Shown here: positions 28,476-38,205 of the stretch, one piece after another
Position numbering within the stretch: the first letter of the stretch is position 1
How the letters are laid out: each line of letters starts with the position of its first letter
DNA from: Candidatus Competibacteraceae bacterium
GTDB taxonomy: Bacteria > Pseudomonadota > Gammaproteobacteria > Competibacterales > Competibacteraceae
Reading direction: 5' to 3'
Assembly (NCBI GenBank): GCA_016712625.1
Contig: JADJQQ010000001.1
Span: forward strand, 620,001-684,000
Length of the DNA: 64,000 bases
Translations under genes and position numbers: made by a program
Notes under the pieces: model-generated
The model's database searches: none
Told to the model about the DNA's origin: nothing
The model's input: the letters and a program-made list of their open reading frames with translations, nothing else

Positions 28476-29810
28476 TTACAGGTTGTAACCGCGTTCGTCG
28501 TGCAACGCAATATCCAGACCCTCGGTTTCCTGCTCGTCGTTCACCCGCAAGCCGATGAGCATATCGACCAGCTTCAGCAGGCCATAGCTGAGGATGGCGG
28601 AATACACGATCGTGAATAAAACCCCCTTCGTTTGCACCCACAACTGGGCAGCGACGCTCATCCCTTCGGCCAAGCCCTTGCCACCCAGGCTGATATCAGC
28701 GCACAGCCCCGTCAAGATCGCGCCGACAATACCGCCGACGGCATGCACGCCAAAGACATCCAGCGAATCGTCGTAACCCAGCGCCCGCTTGAGCCTGGTC
28801 GACGCCAAAAAGCAGATCACGCCAGCCGCCAAGCCAATCAGCAGCGCACCCATCGGACCGGCGGTGCCAGAAGCAGGGGTAATCGCCACCAAACCCGCGA
28901 CGGCGCCCGATGCAATACCCAGCGCGCTCGGCTTGCCGTGGGCTAACCATTCCGCGAACATCCAGCTCAACGCCGCCATGGCCGTGGCGATTTGAGTCAC
29001 CAGCATGGCCATCCCCGCGCTGCCATCAGCGGCCACCGCGCTGCCGGCGTTGAAACCGAACCAACCCACCCACAGCATTGACGCCCCCATCAGCGTGAAA
29101 GTCAGATTGTGGGGCGGCATGGCCGTGGTTGGAAAACCTTTACGTTTGCCCAGCACCAAGCAGGCTACCAGCCCGGCGATACCCGCATTGATATGCACCA
29201 CGGTGCCACCGGCAAAATCGAGCACGCCCCAATCCCACATCAACGCACCGTCACCACTCCAAACCATATGCGCGACAGGGGCGTAGACCACGGTAAACCA
29301 AAGCGTCATAAAAAGCAGGAGAGCGGAAAATTTCATTCGCTCCGCGAAAGCGCCAACAATCAAGGCCGGCGTGATGATGGCAAAAGTCATCTGAAAGGTG
29401 GCGAACACCGTTTCCGGGATCGCCAATGTCAAACTGTCGCGACCGACCCCATTAAAAAACGCCTTGCCGAGACTGCCGACAAAAGTATTTAAATTGACCG
29501 CTTCCTTGGTCATGCCAGTCGTATCGAATGCCAGGCTGTAGCCGAAAACCGTCCACAGCACGGTCATCAGCGCCGTAATGGCAAAACACTGCATCATCAC
29601 CGACAGTACGTTCTTGGCGCGAACCATGCCGGCATAGAATAACGACAGGCCCGGAATGGTCATGAACAGCACTAGCGCGGTCGAAGTCAACATCCACGCC
29701 GTGTCGCCGGAATTTAAGGTCGGTTTCGCCGCTTCCTCCGCCAAAGCCAGCATGGGCGTCAACAACGCCAAGCTGGCGCCAATTTTAACTATTTTCAAAA
29801 TTTTGCTCAT
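28476..29810 (-). CDS. amtB: Ammonium transporter AmtB
   Basis: Trimeric ammonium channel of 444 residues with a cleavable signal peptide (LLTPMLALAEE) and 11 transmembrane segments. The periplasmic Trp/Phe gate and twin-His pore residues are in expected contexts: GLSLFYAGMVRAKNVLSVMMQ, DFAGGTVVHINAGIAGL and DVFGVHAVGGIVGAI. The C-terminal EGLDIALHDERGY tail is the PII contact and signalling tail. The ATG at 29810 follows GGAG; a GTG at 29825 adds five residues. It is flanked by two PII genes and likely under the upstream sigma-54-type promoter. Confidence 0.95.
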   Translation of the reverse strand: MSKILKIVKIGASLALLTPMLALAEEAAKPTLNSGDTAWMLTSTALVLFMTIPGLSLFYAGMVRAKNVLSVMMQCFAITALMTVLWTVFGYSLAFDTTGMTKEAVNLNTFVGSLGKAFFNGVGRDSLTLAIPETVFATFQMTFAIITPALIVGAFAERMKFSALLLFMTLWFTVVYAPVAHMVWSGDGALMWDWGVLDFAGGTVVHINAGIAGLVACLVLGKRKGFPTTAMPPHNLTFTLMGASMLWVGWFGFNAGSAVAADGSAGMAMLVTQIATAMAALSWMFAEWLAHGKPSALGIASGAVAGLVAITPASGTAGPMGALLIGLAAGVICFLASTRLKRALGYDDSLDVFGVHAVGGIVGAILTGLCADISLGGKGLAEGMSVAAQLWVQTKGVLFTIVYSAILSYGLLKLVDMLIGLRVNDEQETEGLDIALHDERGYNL

Positions 29811-29865
29811 CACACCGATCTCCACTCACAAACAGCGCCAGAATTCAACATTGGCGTCAAATTTC

Positions 29866-30298
<433 letters not shown>

Positions 30299-30324
30299 TC
30301 AACCGTGAGGTTTCCACCAGCAAA

Positions 30325-30340
30325 AGCACATTGCATGCCA
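30325..30340 (-). promoter_or_regulatory. Sigma-54-type promoter for glnK-amtB-glnK
   Basis: On the minus strand the sequence TGGCATGCAATGTGCT has GG and GC elements separated by exactly 10 bases, matching the -24/-12 pattern (TGGCAYRN4TTGCW) with one mismatch in the -12 box. It lies about 120 bp upstream of the glnK start. Such promoters are NtrC-activated under nitrogen limitation. I did not locate clear NtrC sites. Confidence 0.6.
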
Positions 30341-30525
30341 TCAAATTAAAGGCAATAAAAACATATTGTTATAATAATAGCCCTATCCGATGCTCCCCAG
30401 GCTCAAGCCTTGCTCAAGCACATGGGCCGCGTGATGCCCCATATCGGTGCAATAGGCTCGACCCCCACGAATCGAAAAATCTCGTTAAACTTGAAGGCGA
30501 CCATCCGCCTTTTGGAGAAACAGTA

Positions 30526-30825
30526 ATGATCGACCCTAAATCGTTCGACGACTTGGCCAAGCGTTTCACCGAAGCCTTGCCACCGAGCTTTCGGCAGTTT
30601 CAGGCGGACATGGAAAAAAACCTGCATGCGACCTTGCAAGCGACGTTCGCCAAACTGGATTTGGTCACGCGGGATGAATTCGAAGTACAGCAAGGCGTGT
30701 TGGCGCGCACCCGAGCCAAATTGGAGGAACTCGAAAAACAGGTGGCGGAACTGGAAAAGCAGGCCAGCAGCGGAAAACGGCGTAAGACGGCGGAAAAACC
30801 CGCTGAACCGGGTGAGGATCAGTAA
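30526..30825 (+). CDS. ubiK: Ubiquinone biosynthesis accessory factor UbiK (YqiC)
   Basis: Small 99-residue BMFP/UbiK-family protein that assists the soluble Ubi metabolon, partnering UbiJ. It shows the N-terminal amphipathic region (PKSFDDLAKRFTEALPPSFRQFQAD...) and a C-terminal leucine-rich coiled coil (LARTRAKLEELEKQVAELEKQ at about 60-80), followed by a basic/acidic tail. The ATG at 30526 is preceded by GGAG 9 bases upstream. It is upstream of comM, an arrangement seen in other proteobacteria. The name is by family similarity. Confidence 0.85.
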   Translation: MIDPKSFDDLAKRFTEALPPSFRQFQADMEKNLHATLQATFAKLDLVTRDEFEVQQGVLARTRAKLEELEKQVAELEKQASSGKRRKTAEKPAEPGEDQ

Positions 30826-31005
30826 AACTTCGACGCCCGTGCGCCGCATCCCGCCAGCGCACGCTTCGCGATCATGTCTGATCAGAAAATCGTACCTTAA
30901 ACCCAAATCCGCGATGCACCAATAGGGTGCGAAGCGCTTTCGCGGGCATCAGCCATCCCGCGGATAGAGCGTTGCTGGCTCAAGCGTCAGCCACACAGGA
31001 TTGCC

Positions 31006-32517
31006 ATGTCGCTCGCCATTGTTTACACCCGCGCTCAAGTCGGTATCCACGCTCCACTGGTGAGCGTTGAGGTGCACTTATCGGGCGGTCTGCCGGGACT
31101 GTTCATCGTCGGGCTGCCAGAAGCGGCGGTTAAGGAAAGCAAGGATCGGGTGCGCGGCGCGATCCTCAACAGCCAATTTGAATTTCCCAGCCGCCGCATT
31201 ACCATCAATCTGGCGCCCGCCGATCTGCCCAAGGAAGGCGGCCGTTTCGATCTACCGATCGCTTTGGGCATTCTAGCCGCTTCTGGGCAGATCAACGCCG
31301 AACGCCTGCCAAACTACGAGTTTCTAGGCGAACTGGCCCTGGGGGGCCAACTGCGGGGCATTCGCGGTGTACTGCCGGCCACCTTGGCTTGTCGCGATGC
31401 CCAGCGGACGCTGCTGGCGCCGGCTGAGAATACCGGTGAAGCGATGCTGGTAGGGAACGCCTCGGTACTCGGCGCTGCGCACCTGCTGGCAGTCTGTCGC
31501 CAACTGGCGACTGGACCCGCTTTGCACCCCCCCCTCCGCCAGCCGCGCCCGCCGCTGGACGCCATCTTGGAGCGCGATTTGAGCGACGTGCGCGGCCAAC
31601 ACCACGCCAAGCGGGCGTTGGAAATCGCTGCCGCCGGCGGTCATAACCTGCTATTAATCGGTCCGCCTGGCACCGGCAAAACCATGCTGGCCAGCCGTTT
31701 GCCTGGCATCATGCCGCCATTGAACGAAGCGGAGGCGCTCGAAACCGCCGCCATCGCCTCGGTCAGCGCCCAGGGCCTGAATTTACGGCAATGGGGCATT
31801 CGCCCCTTTCGCGCTCCCCATCACACCGCTTCAGCGGTCGCGCTGGTGGGTGGGGGCAGTCAACCACGGCCCGGCGAGATTTCATTAGCCCACCAAGGCG
31901 TGTTGTTTTTGGATGAATTGCCGGAGTACAACCGGCATGTCTTGGAGGTTCTGCGCGAGCCTCTGGAATCTGGACGGATCACCATCTCGCGCGCCGCCCG
32001 TCAGGCGGATTTTCCGGCCCGGTTTCAACTGGTGGCGGCCATGAACCCCTGCCCTTGCGGCTATTTGGGGGATAGCGAACGCCGCTGCGCCTGCGGGCCA
32101 GAGCAGATTCGTCGCTACCGGGGACGGGTGTCCGGTCCGCTGGCTGACCGGATTGATCTACATATCGAGGTTCCACGCCTCGCTTACAAAGCGTTACGCG
32201 GGGAAACCGCCGAGGAAAGCAGCGCCACGGTGCGCGCCCGCGTCAGCGTCGCCCGCGACCGGCAATTGCGGCGCGCCGGCAAAGCCAACAGCGCGTTGAG
32301 TACTCGTGAGATCGAACGCCATTGCGCCCTGAAGGAGGCCGATCATCGCTTGCTGGAACACGCGATGGAAAAACTTGGGCTGTCGCCGCGCGCCTACCAC
32401 CGCATCCTGAAAGTAGCCCGCACGATCACCGATCTGGGTGGCGGCGAGTTCATTGGAACCCCGCAGCTGACCGAAGCGATCAGCTATCGCGCCTTGGATC
32501 GCGGCGGGCTGCTTTAG
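31006..32517 (+). CDS. comM: YifB/ComM family Mg-chelatase-like AAA+ ATPase
   Basis: ComM is a hexameric branch-migration helicase that promotes integration of DNA during natural transformation. The 503-residue protein has the N-terminal ChlI/LonS5-like domain (VHLSGGLPGLFIVGLPEAA), Walker A LLIGPPGTGKTMLASRLPG (about 217), Walker B GVLFLDELPEYNRHVLE, and a cysteine-rich segment NPCPCGYLGDSERRCACGPEQIRRYRGR (described as two CPC/CAC clusters). The C-terminal helical domain is complete (LSPRAYHRILKVARTIADL-like). Combined with pilW elsewhere in the window, it fits a competent or once-competent lineage. Confidence 0.92.
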   Translation: MSLAIVYTRAQVGIHAPLVSVEVHLSGGLPGLFIVGLPEAAVKESKDRVRGAILNSQFEFPSRRITINLAPADLPKEGGRFDLPIALGILAASGQINAERLPNYEFLGELALGGQLRGIRGVLPATLACRDAQRTLLAPAENTGEAMLVGNASVLGAAHLLAVCRQLATGPALHPPLRQPRPPLDAILERDLSDVRGQHHAKRALEIAAAGGHNLLLIGPPGTGKTMLASRLPGIMPPLNEAEALETAAIASVSAQGLNLRQWGIRPFRAPHHTASAVALVGGGSQPRPGEISLAHQGVLFLDELPEYNRHVLEVLREPLESGRITISRAARQADFPARFQLVAAMNPCPCGYLGDSERRCACGPEQIRRYRGRVSGPLADRIDLHIEVPRLAYKALRGETAEESSATVRARVSVARDRQLRRAGKANSALSTREIERHCALKEADHRLLEHAMEKLGLSPRAYHRILKVARTITDLGGGEFIGTPQLTEAISYRALDRGGLL

Positions 32518-32648
32518 CTACCCCGCTTCGAGGCTTTGCCGGTCTCCACAGAGACTTTGCGCTGACTCCCACTCGCGCTGAGGATCGCAGTCACTTGCGA
32601 GAGAATTTGCTAAGATAATCCGAGGGCTATCACGCCAGAGAGGATGCC

Positions 32649-33140
32649 ATGTCGCCTACTACCGCTATCCGTATTTCGAGTCCTTCCGTTGCCAAGGGCT
32701 ATCATCGCCTACTACCAACCCTAGGGCTGATAGGCTTGCTTTTGACAGCAGCGCCAACCGTCGCTCAGGCGGAAATTTCCGATGCGAAGGTCGAAGCGCT
32801 GGTCGAGGCGCTACGACTAGCAGCCCCGGAAGCGAGTTCGAGTCTCTACAGCGACTGGCGCGTCAAGGCAGACAATATCCGGCCTTGGTCGATCCGCTGT
32901 CTCAACCAGGAGTTAAGCCCGGAGCAATTCGCCGCCGACCAGGATTTGGCTCGTCAAGTCTTGGTTTGCGTGATCGGTCCAGTGCTGCGCGATCAGTTCA
33001 CCGCTAGCAACCAAAATGAAATCGTCGCCGTGCAGCGCGCCGCTGCTTGGTGGATCAGCGGCAATCCCGGCCAATACCGAAGCGCCAGTAACAGTGCTTA
33101 CACGCTCAAGGTGCTGGAAACCTATCTGCGGTTTTTCTGA
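32649..33140 (+). CDS. Putative secreted protein, function unknown
   Basis: A 163-residue protein with a long N-region and a hydrophobic stretch LLPTLGLIGLLLTAAPTVAQA ending in a signal peptidase I site (AQA-E) at about residue 41. The mature part has two cysteines about 25 residues apart (WSIRCLNQE and VLVCVIGP), which could form a periplasmic disulphide. It is not matched to any family I know. It follows comM by 131 bp and is convergent with the PP2C-like gene. Codon use matches native genes. Confidence 0.65.
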   Translation: MSPTTAIRISSPSVAKGYHRLLPTLGLIGLLLTAAPTVAQAEISDAKVEALVEALRLAAPEASSSLYSDWRVKADNIRPWSIRCLNQELSPEQFAADQDLARQVLVCVIGPVLRDQFTASNQNEIVAVQRAAAWWISGNPGQYRSASNSAYTLKVLETYLRFF

Positions 33141-33190
33141 AGCTCATCCACTATCTACCGCATGACTATCCCACCGGTGGGCGTTTCCAT

Positions 33191-33215
33191 CCAGCACCTC
33201 GCAAGAGCGTGCTGG
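33191..33215. terminator. Hairpin between convergent genes
   Basis: CCAGCAC at 33191-33197 pairs with GTGCTGG at 33209-33215. A perfect palindrome CCCACCGGTGGG lies just before it at 33170-33181. Both are in the 94-bp gap between convergent genes and may terminate either transcript; there is no U-tract. Confidence 0.3.
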
Positions 33216-33234
33216 CGGCTCCCGCTCGGATCGC

Positions 33235-34065
33235 TTAAGCGCGTCTTACAAAGACCCCTAAGCTAAGATCGTCCAAATTGAAAATAAGTTGCTTGCTGAA
33301 TTCGACCAAAACTTTTTCCAGCCGATCCCGGACGAAGGGGCCTTCATGGTTGGAAAAATCCAGTACCGCCCGCGTCACCTCCAACAAATCCACTCGGTTC
33401 CGAGCCTCGGCATTGACGAAGGAATGAAGACCATCGGTGGCAACCGCCACGGTTGGGAAGGTCGCCAGCGGGAAGGACAATATGATGGGCGCATCGAAAC
33501 GGCCCCGCCGGATAGAGATGCCGGTCGTTTCGTCCAGGGAATGGACGGTTTGCGCTACCGTCAAATCACCAATCGCTTCCTGATAATAGGCGTGGCGTTC
33601 GGAATCCAGCAGATAGGACAGATAATATGGCGCGTTCTCAGCGTACTCGACCTGGATGACCGCCAGCCCTCCATCCGCCTGGCGGGTCGCGATACACCCA
33701 TCACCATAGAGGTGAACATGCACTGTTGACCCATCGCACCAGGCGACCAGTAGCGTCGCATCCAGCACACTGGAATCAAGTTGCAAATCTCGCACCTGCC
33801 GCGCCGCCCGCCGTACGATCCGTTGGCCCAATGGCCAATGCAGCTGGGCGCGCTGGGCTTCATCGTCCGCGCCCCGCGCAAAATGTGTCAATTCCCGGCG
33901 GGCGTTCAGCACCAACAGCTTAGCGCCGATGTCGCTATGGGGCGAGGCAGAGCAACCATCAGCCATAATCACATACGGAAACGGCGTCCCTCCCTGAAAA
34001 ACATAATCCTCACAGTACCAATGCATCCTGCCGATGGTGTAATACGAATCCAACGCAATGCTCAT
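33235..34065 (-). CDS. PP2C-like (PPM family) protein phosphatase
   Basis: About 276 residues with the spaced Asp motifs of metal-dependent PPM phosphatases: VIMADGCS near residue 33, LYGDGCIAT, VAVATDGLHSF, and a C-terminal DDLSLGVF. These normally hold the Mn/Mg pair that hydrolyses phospho-Ser/Thr. Similarity is weak outside the motifs. The ATG at 34065 is favoured over 34113, which would overlap the upstream gene. It lies 25 bp behind the nicotinamidase-like gene and is probably cotranscribed with it. No kinase partner is adjacent, so the target is unknown. Confidence 0.7.
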   Translation of the reverse strand: MSIALDSYYTIGRMHWYCEDYVFQGGTPFPYVIMADGCSASPHSDIGAKLLVLNARRELTHFARGADDEAQRAQLHWPLGQRIVRRAARQVRDLQLDSSVLDATLLVAWCDGSTVHVHLYGDGCIATRQADGGLAVIQVEYAENAPYYLSYLLDSERHAYYQEAIGDLTVAQTVHSLDETTGISIRRGRFDAPIILSFPLATFPTVAVATDGLHSFVNAEARNRVDLLEVTRAVLDFSNHEGPFVRDRLEKVLVEFSKQLIFNLDDLSLGVFVRRA

Positions 34066-34090
34066 GCTGGCGCTATCTTGCTGATGGCCA

Positions 34091-34888
34091 CTAGCGCAGG
34101 AAATCGGCGGCACGAGCCGTTCTCATCCCGCGCGCGCCCAGATCCTTTAGAAACCGATCCGCCAGATCTTCAAATCCCGGCACCGGGGAACTGGTATCTT
34201 CTATCAATACCAGTTTGTGGATACTGTTCTGGCCAAAGCCGTCGGCGATATCTCGGATGGTGTTGGCCACGCAATGGGACAATGCCTGGCCTGACAAGGC
34301 GATCGCATCCGCTTTTTCTAGCATCTCGATCAAGCTAATATTGCGTTGGGTGGCCGGATCGGTTGGATCGGGCACATCGGCCTGTACCGCCGAATAATGC
34401 TCGGTCCAGGGATTGTGGCCTTTGCTGAGATAATCAACGCGCTTGAACCGGTTTTCCTCCCAACGCCGTAGCGCTCCGGCAACCGACGCCATCACATTGT
34501 GTCCCCACGTTCCGATCAGGCAATGCGGCGGCCAAATCGTTAGGGTATAGCGGCCACCCGCCCGCAAGGCCCGCACGTACTCCAGCGCACGCGGCTGACT
34601 TTGTGGATCGTAAGCGTACCAGCGATCCTGTTCGACATCCTCGACCGTGATTTGGGTGAAGGGGGTCGGCCGTTCGCCGACGCTGTTCCGCCAGAACATC
34701 GGATGGGCAATATCCAGCAGTTGATGGGTATCGAGCGTGACATGGATGCGGTCGATCCGATTCTGGAGGCGGTCCAATAGCCCGGCTAATCGTTCGGCAT
34801 CCGCGCGGGCGCCCGGAACCGGCAACGCCGCCTTCGAAACATCGCTAAAATCGTTCTGCGGATCGATGATCAGGACTTCGAGATGCAT
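34091..34888 (-). CDS. Cysteine hydrolase, nicotinamidase/isochorismatase-like
   Basis: A 265-residue isochorismatase-superfamily protein. The catalytic Asp is in LIIDPQNDF (residue 9), the substrate-site WPPHCLIGTWGH motif matches nicotinamidases, and the nucleophilic Cys is in ALSHCVANTIRDI (about 213). Nicotinamidases deamidate nicotinamide to nicotinate for NAD salvage. The protein is longer than E. coli PncA, with an insert at about 135-185, so the substrate is not certain. It shares an operon with the PP2C-like gene and diverges from the sirtuin gene, whose product releases nicotinamide. Confidence 0.72.
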   Translation of the reverse strand: MHLEVLIIDPQNDFSDVSKAALPVPGARADAERLAGLLDRLQNRIDRIHVTLDTHQLLDIAHPMFWRNSVGERPTPFTQITVEDVEQDRWYAYDPQSQPRALEYVRALRAGGRYTLTIWPPHCLIGTWGHNVMASVAGALRRWEENRFKRVDYLSKGHNPWTEHYSAVQADVPDPTDPATQRNISLIEMLEKADAIALSGQALSHCVANTIRDIADGFGQNSIHKLVLIEDTSSPVPGFEDLADRFLKDLGARGMRTARAADFLR

Positions 34889-35108
34889 GGCCGCTCCTTC
34901 ATAGACTGCCGCATGATCGGTCGCGCCCTACCTTAGCGGTATCTTGCTGCTGGCAATACCCGTCGATTGAGTGACTTATACTCCTATTATGGCGTCAGCG
35001 CGGACCTATTCATATAGCGATAGCGACATTCTGGACAGCGGCTGGCTTTTACGAAAGCCGAGGATCGGCATGTTATGCTGGCCCAACATTCACGCTGGAG
35101 ACCGCCGC

Positions 35109-35858
35109 ATGAGCGCCATTCCCCTGCCCAGCGCCCTCGTCAACCGACTGCGTTCCGCGCGCCGCGTGGCGGTGCTGACCGGAGCGGGCATCTCCGCCGA
35201 AAGCGGGGTACCGACCTTTCGCGAGGCGCAAACCGGATTGTGGGCGCAGTACAATCCAGAAGAGCTCGCTACCCCGCGCGCCTTCCGCCGCCAACCCAAG
35301 CTGGTCTGGGAATGGTACGCCTGGCGACAGCAACGCATCCGCCAAGCCGAACCCAACCCCGGCCATCAGGCGTTAGTGTCGATGGAACGCCATATCCCCG
35401 AATTCACTCTGATCACACAGAACGTGGATAGCCTGCACCGCCGCGCTGGCAGCCATCAGATCTTGGAATTACACGGTAATATTTTTCGCACCAAGTGCTT
35501 TAGCGAAGATCGACCGGTGGAAAGCTGGCCGGACGGCGATGAGATTCCACCGCGCTGTCCGCGTTGCGGCGGCTTGCTGCGACCGGATGTGGTCTGGTTT
35601 GGGGAGATGTTGCCAGCCACGGCGCTGCACGCGGCCGAGCACGCCGCCGCCACGGCGGAAATCTTTTTCAGCATTGGCACTTCGGCCCTGGTCTATCCCG
35701 CGGCTGATCTCCCCTTGCGTGCACTCGACGCCGGGGCCACCGTGGTGGAAATCAACCCGCAACCGACACCGCTCAGTTCGCGCGTCACTTTCAGCCTGAA
35801 CGGCGCTGCCGGAGAAATTTTGCCCGCTCTCGTCGCCCAGGCGTGGGAAGCGATCTGA
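35109..35858 (+). CDS. cobB: NAD-dependent deacylase, sirtuin (CobB)
   Basis: Class III sirtuin of 249 residues that removes lysine acyl groups using NAD, giving nicotinamide and O-acyl-ADP-ribose. The NAD-binding GAGISAESGVPTFR motif, TQNVDSLHRRAG, the catalytic His in LELHGN, and the zinc-site CPRCGG are present. YAWR (Tyr-x-x-Arg, about 76-79) is the signature of desuccinylase/demalonylase activity. The ATG at 35109 is chosen because it gives the standard N-terminus and follows GGAGA; 34971 would add 46 unrelated residues. It is divergent from the nicotinamidase-like gene. Confidence 0.92.
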   Translation: MSAIPLPSALVNRLRSARRVAVLTGAGISAESGVPTFREAQTGLWAQYNPEELATPRAFRRQPKLVWEWYAWRQQRIRQAEPNPGHQALVSMERHIPEFTLITQNVDSLHRRAGSHQILELHGNIFRTKCFSEDRPVESWPDGDEIPPRCPRCGGLLRPDVVWFGEMLPATALHAAEHAAATAEIFFSIGTSALVYPAADLPLRALDAGATVVEINPQPTPLSSRVTFSLNGAAGEILPALVAQAWEAI

Positions 35859-35952
35859 ACTGTTACGCGTCAAAGCGCGGTGCCGGAATATATTTCTCCC
35901 CTTCGGCGCGGCTGGCAACAGCCGGCCGGAGCTTCCAGACGCCCATCTATCG

Positions 35953-37275
35953 CTAGCCGAGACGACGGGCGGCTGGCGCGGCCACGCCCAGCCAGCGGCG
36001 GGTATAAGCGCCATCCAGATCATGTCGGGCCGCCTGTTCGGCCGGGTCCAAGCGAGCCGGCTGATCGGAAACGCGCCAGTGGCCGATCGCTTCCATCCAG
36101 CAAGCCAAATTGACGCTGGGATCATCGTCCAACAATTGCGAGGCAAACCACGCCGCCCCCCAACGCCAATCCAGTCGCAGATCGTGGTGCAGATAACTGG
36201 CCACCAATCGTCGCCCGAGCGGGGTTAAATAACCGGTGTGCGCCAGCTCCCGCAAGTGGGCGTCCACGAATGGCTCGCCCGTTTCACCTCGCCGCCAACT
36301 TTCGAAACGTTCCCGGGCATTTTGATTGTTCAAGCCAGAGGTGGGATCGGAGCGCAAGATGCGTTCGCCTCGCTTGAGCGCCAAAAACCGAAAATAGTCA
36401 CGCCGCAGCAATTGGTCGATGGCGGCTGTCGCCAGATCGCCCGCCCACGCCGCCAGACCAGAATATTTCACATACTGGTAAATCCGGCGGGGAGATATCG
36501 CGCCGCGCGCCAGCCAGGGCGCGAACTGATCAGCCTGAGAAACAGCCGGTTCGCCGGCCCCACCGCGTAAGGTATCCAGCGATGCCCGACGCCCTTGCAC
36601 GAAATCCTGTAATCTGGCTAGTGCTACCGTTGCGCCACCTTTGAATCTTGAATGCTCGCTGGATTCCCGTTCGATCGATAAACCCACTGCCTGCACCAAG
36701 GTGGATAGGGTTGGCGTTTTTAGCTCGGCGGGGAAAGGGGGTAATTTTTGCAGCGGTGGCAACGGCGCCCGCGGCTCGCCACCTGAGAGGGCCACATCCC
36801 GAAATTGGCCAAATTGCTGGGGCAGATTGGCGATCAGAAAGGGTAAATCGCTGGGGTGCGCCAGCGTACCGACCCAATAGCCTCTCAAGGGCGCCCCCAA
36901 GGGTTCCAGCGCATCGGACAGCCGCCGCTCGACCTGCGCCGCCTCACCCAACACCGCGCGCTCGGCATACACCGCGCCGACGCCTAGCGTTTGCGCCAAG
37001 CGTGGAATTACCTTCTCAGGCTCGCCCAGCACCACATGCAAGCTGCTGCCCCGCGCTTCCAGTCCAGCTTGTAAATCTTCCAGGCAATCGATCAGAAACC
37101 GCGCCCGTAGCGGACCGATTTGGGGAAATCCCAGCGATTGGATTTCGAATTGCCGAGGATCGAGACAATAGACCGGCGCCAACACATCCATGGTATTTGC
37201 CAGCAATGTCAATGCTTCGTGATCGTGCAACCGCAAATCGTTTCGGAGCCAGAGTATCGCCCGTCGATTGTTCAT
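35953..37275 (-). CDS. Cryptochrome/photolyase, DASH-type
   Basis: FAD-dependent blue-light enzyme of 440 residues. The N-terminal antenna domain begins ILWLRNDLRLHDHEAL. The C-terminal FAD domain contains LLRRDYFRFLALKRGERI, a FESWRRGETGEPFVDAHLRELAHTGYL-type segment (split here), and LRLDWRWGAAWFASQLLDDD. These match cry-DASH proteins more than class I CPD photolyases. DASH enzymes repair CPDs in single-stranded DNA. The ATG at 37275 follows AGGAAG by 5 bases. The extreme C-terminus is short and Ala/Arg-rich. Confidence 0.85.
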   Translation of the reverse strand: MNNRRAILWLRNDLRLHDHEALTLLANTMDVLAPVYCLDPRQFEIQSLGFPQIGPLRARFLIDCLEDLQAGLEARGSSLHVVLGEPEKVIPRLAQTLGVGAVYAERAVLGEAAQVERRLSDALEPLGAPLRGYWVGTLAHPSDLPFLIANLPQQFGQFRDVALSGGEPRAPLPPLQKLPPFPAELKTPTLSTLVQAVGLSIERESSEHSRFKGGATVALARLQDFVQGRRASLDTLRGGAGEPAVSQADQFAPWLARGAISPRRIYQYVKYSGLAAWAGDLATAAIDQLLRRDYFRFLALKRGERILRSDPTSGLNNQNARERFESWRRGETGEPFVDAHLRELAHTGYLTPLGRRLVASYLHHDLRLDWRWGAAWFASQLLDDDPSVNLACWMEAIGHWRVSDQPARLDPAEQAARHDLDGAYTRRWLGVAAPAARRLG

Positions 37276-37440
37276 ATTGCTTCCTCGGGTGGCTATATCG
37301 CGCGTTATCATTTTTTGTTATGGACTACACCCTCCTTGGTCATCAAATGTTGTTCCATATCAAGCAACAGTGATCGGCTTATCTCTCCTCGGAATGTGAA
37401 ATACTCTCTCTAATGTACCTTAGCAGGAGATCGTCGCACG

Positions 37441-38205
37441 ATGTATTTTTTTGACGCCAAACCGGCCCAATGCACCCTGGCCGATGGGACTCGCCTGGCT
37501 TACCACCGCAGTCCGGGCGCAGCGCCGGGGGTTGTGTTTCTGGGTGGTTTTACCTCTGACATGACCGGCGCCAAGGCAACCACCTTGGAACGCTGGTGCC
37601 GGGAACGCGGCCAAGCCTTTATCCGCTTCGACTACTCTGGCCACGGCGCTTCTAGCGGCAAGTTCGCCGACGCCACCATCGGCGGCTGGCTCCGCGAAGT
37701 CCTCGAAGTGGTAGACCAGCTAACCGAAGGGCCACAAATTCTGGTCGGCTCATCGATGGGGGCATGGCTGATGTTGTTGGCGGCCCTGGAGCGGCCGGAT
37801 CGAATCGCCGCTCTGCTCGGTCTGGCGTGCGCCGCCGATTTTACCGACTACCTGCTCTGGCAACGGCTCGATGAAACCCTGCGGCAACGGTTGCGGCGCG
37901 AGCGAGTGATTACTCTACCCTCGCCCTACGGCGAGCCATACATCATCGCGCTGAATTTGATTGAGGAAGCCCAGCGACACTGGCTGCTGAACCGGCCGAA
38001 ACTTGCGATCAATTGTCCGGTGCGCCTGATTCATGGAATAAACGATCTTTCCGTGCCGTGGCGGATAAGCCTCCAGGTGCTGGAACGCCTCACCAGTTTC
38101 GACGCGCGTTTGCTGCTCATCAAAGATGGGGAGCATACCCTGTCCCGCGAGCAGGATTTACTAGTACTGACCCGCGCCTTGGGAGAGTTGCTCGACCGCC
38201 GTTGA
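37441..38205 (+). CDS. Alpha/beta hydrolase
   Basis: A 254-residue alpha/beta-hydrolase-fold protein with no signal peptide. The nucleophile elbow is VGSSMGAWL (Ser about 102), the catalytic Asp is likely in HGINDLSVP, and the His in DGEHTLSR near residue 236. The N-terminal strand VVFLGGFTSDMTGAKA and IRFDYSGHGAS resemble ABHD10/BAAT-like thioesterases and palmitoyl-thioesterase-like hydrolases. The substrate is unknown. It is a single-gene unit, divergent from the photolyase gene. Confidence 0.82.
   Translation: MYFFDAKPAQCTLADGTRLAYHRSPGAAPGVVFLGGFTSDMTGAKATTLERWCRERGQAFIRFDYSGHGASSGKFADATIGGWLREVLEVVDQLTEGPQILVGSSMGAWLMLLAALERPDRIAALLGLACAADFTDYLLWQRLDETLRQRLRRERVITLPSPYGEPYIIALNLIEEAQRHWLLNRPKLAINCPVRLIHGINDLSVPWRISLQVLERLTSFDARLLLIKDGEHTLSREQDLLVLTRALGELLDRR

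Noticed and set aside
33781..34338. Long plus-strand frame across the PP2C and nicotinamidase genes
   Set aside because: It is antisense to two genes with clear catalytic motifs and reads as low-complexity shadow sequence.
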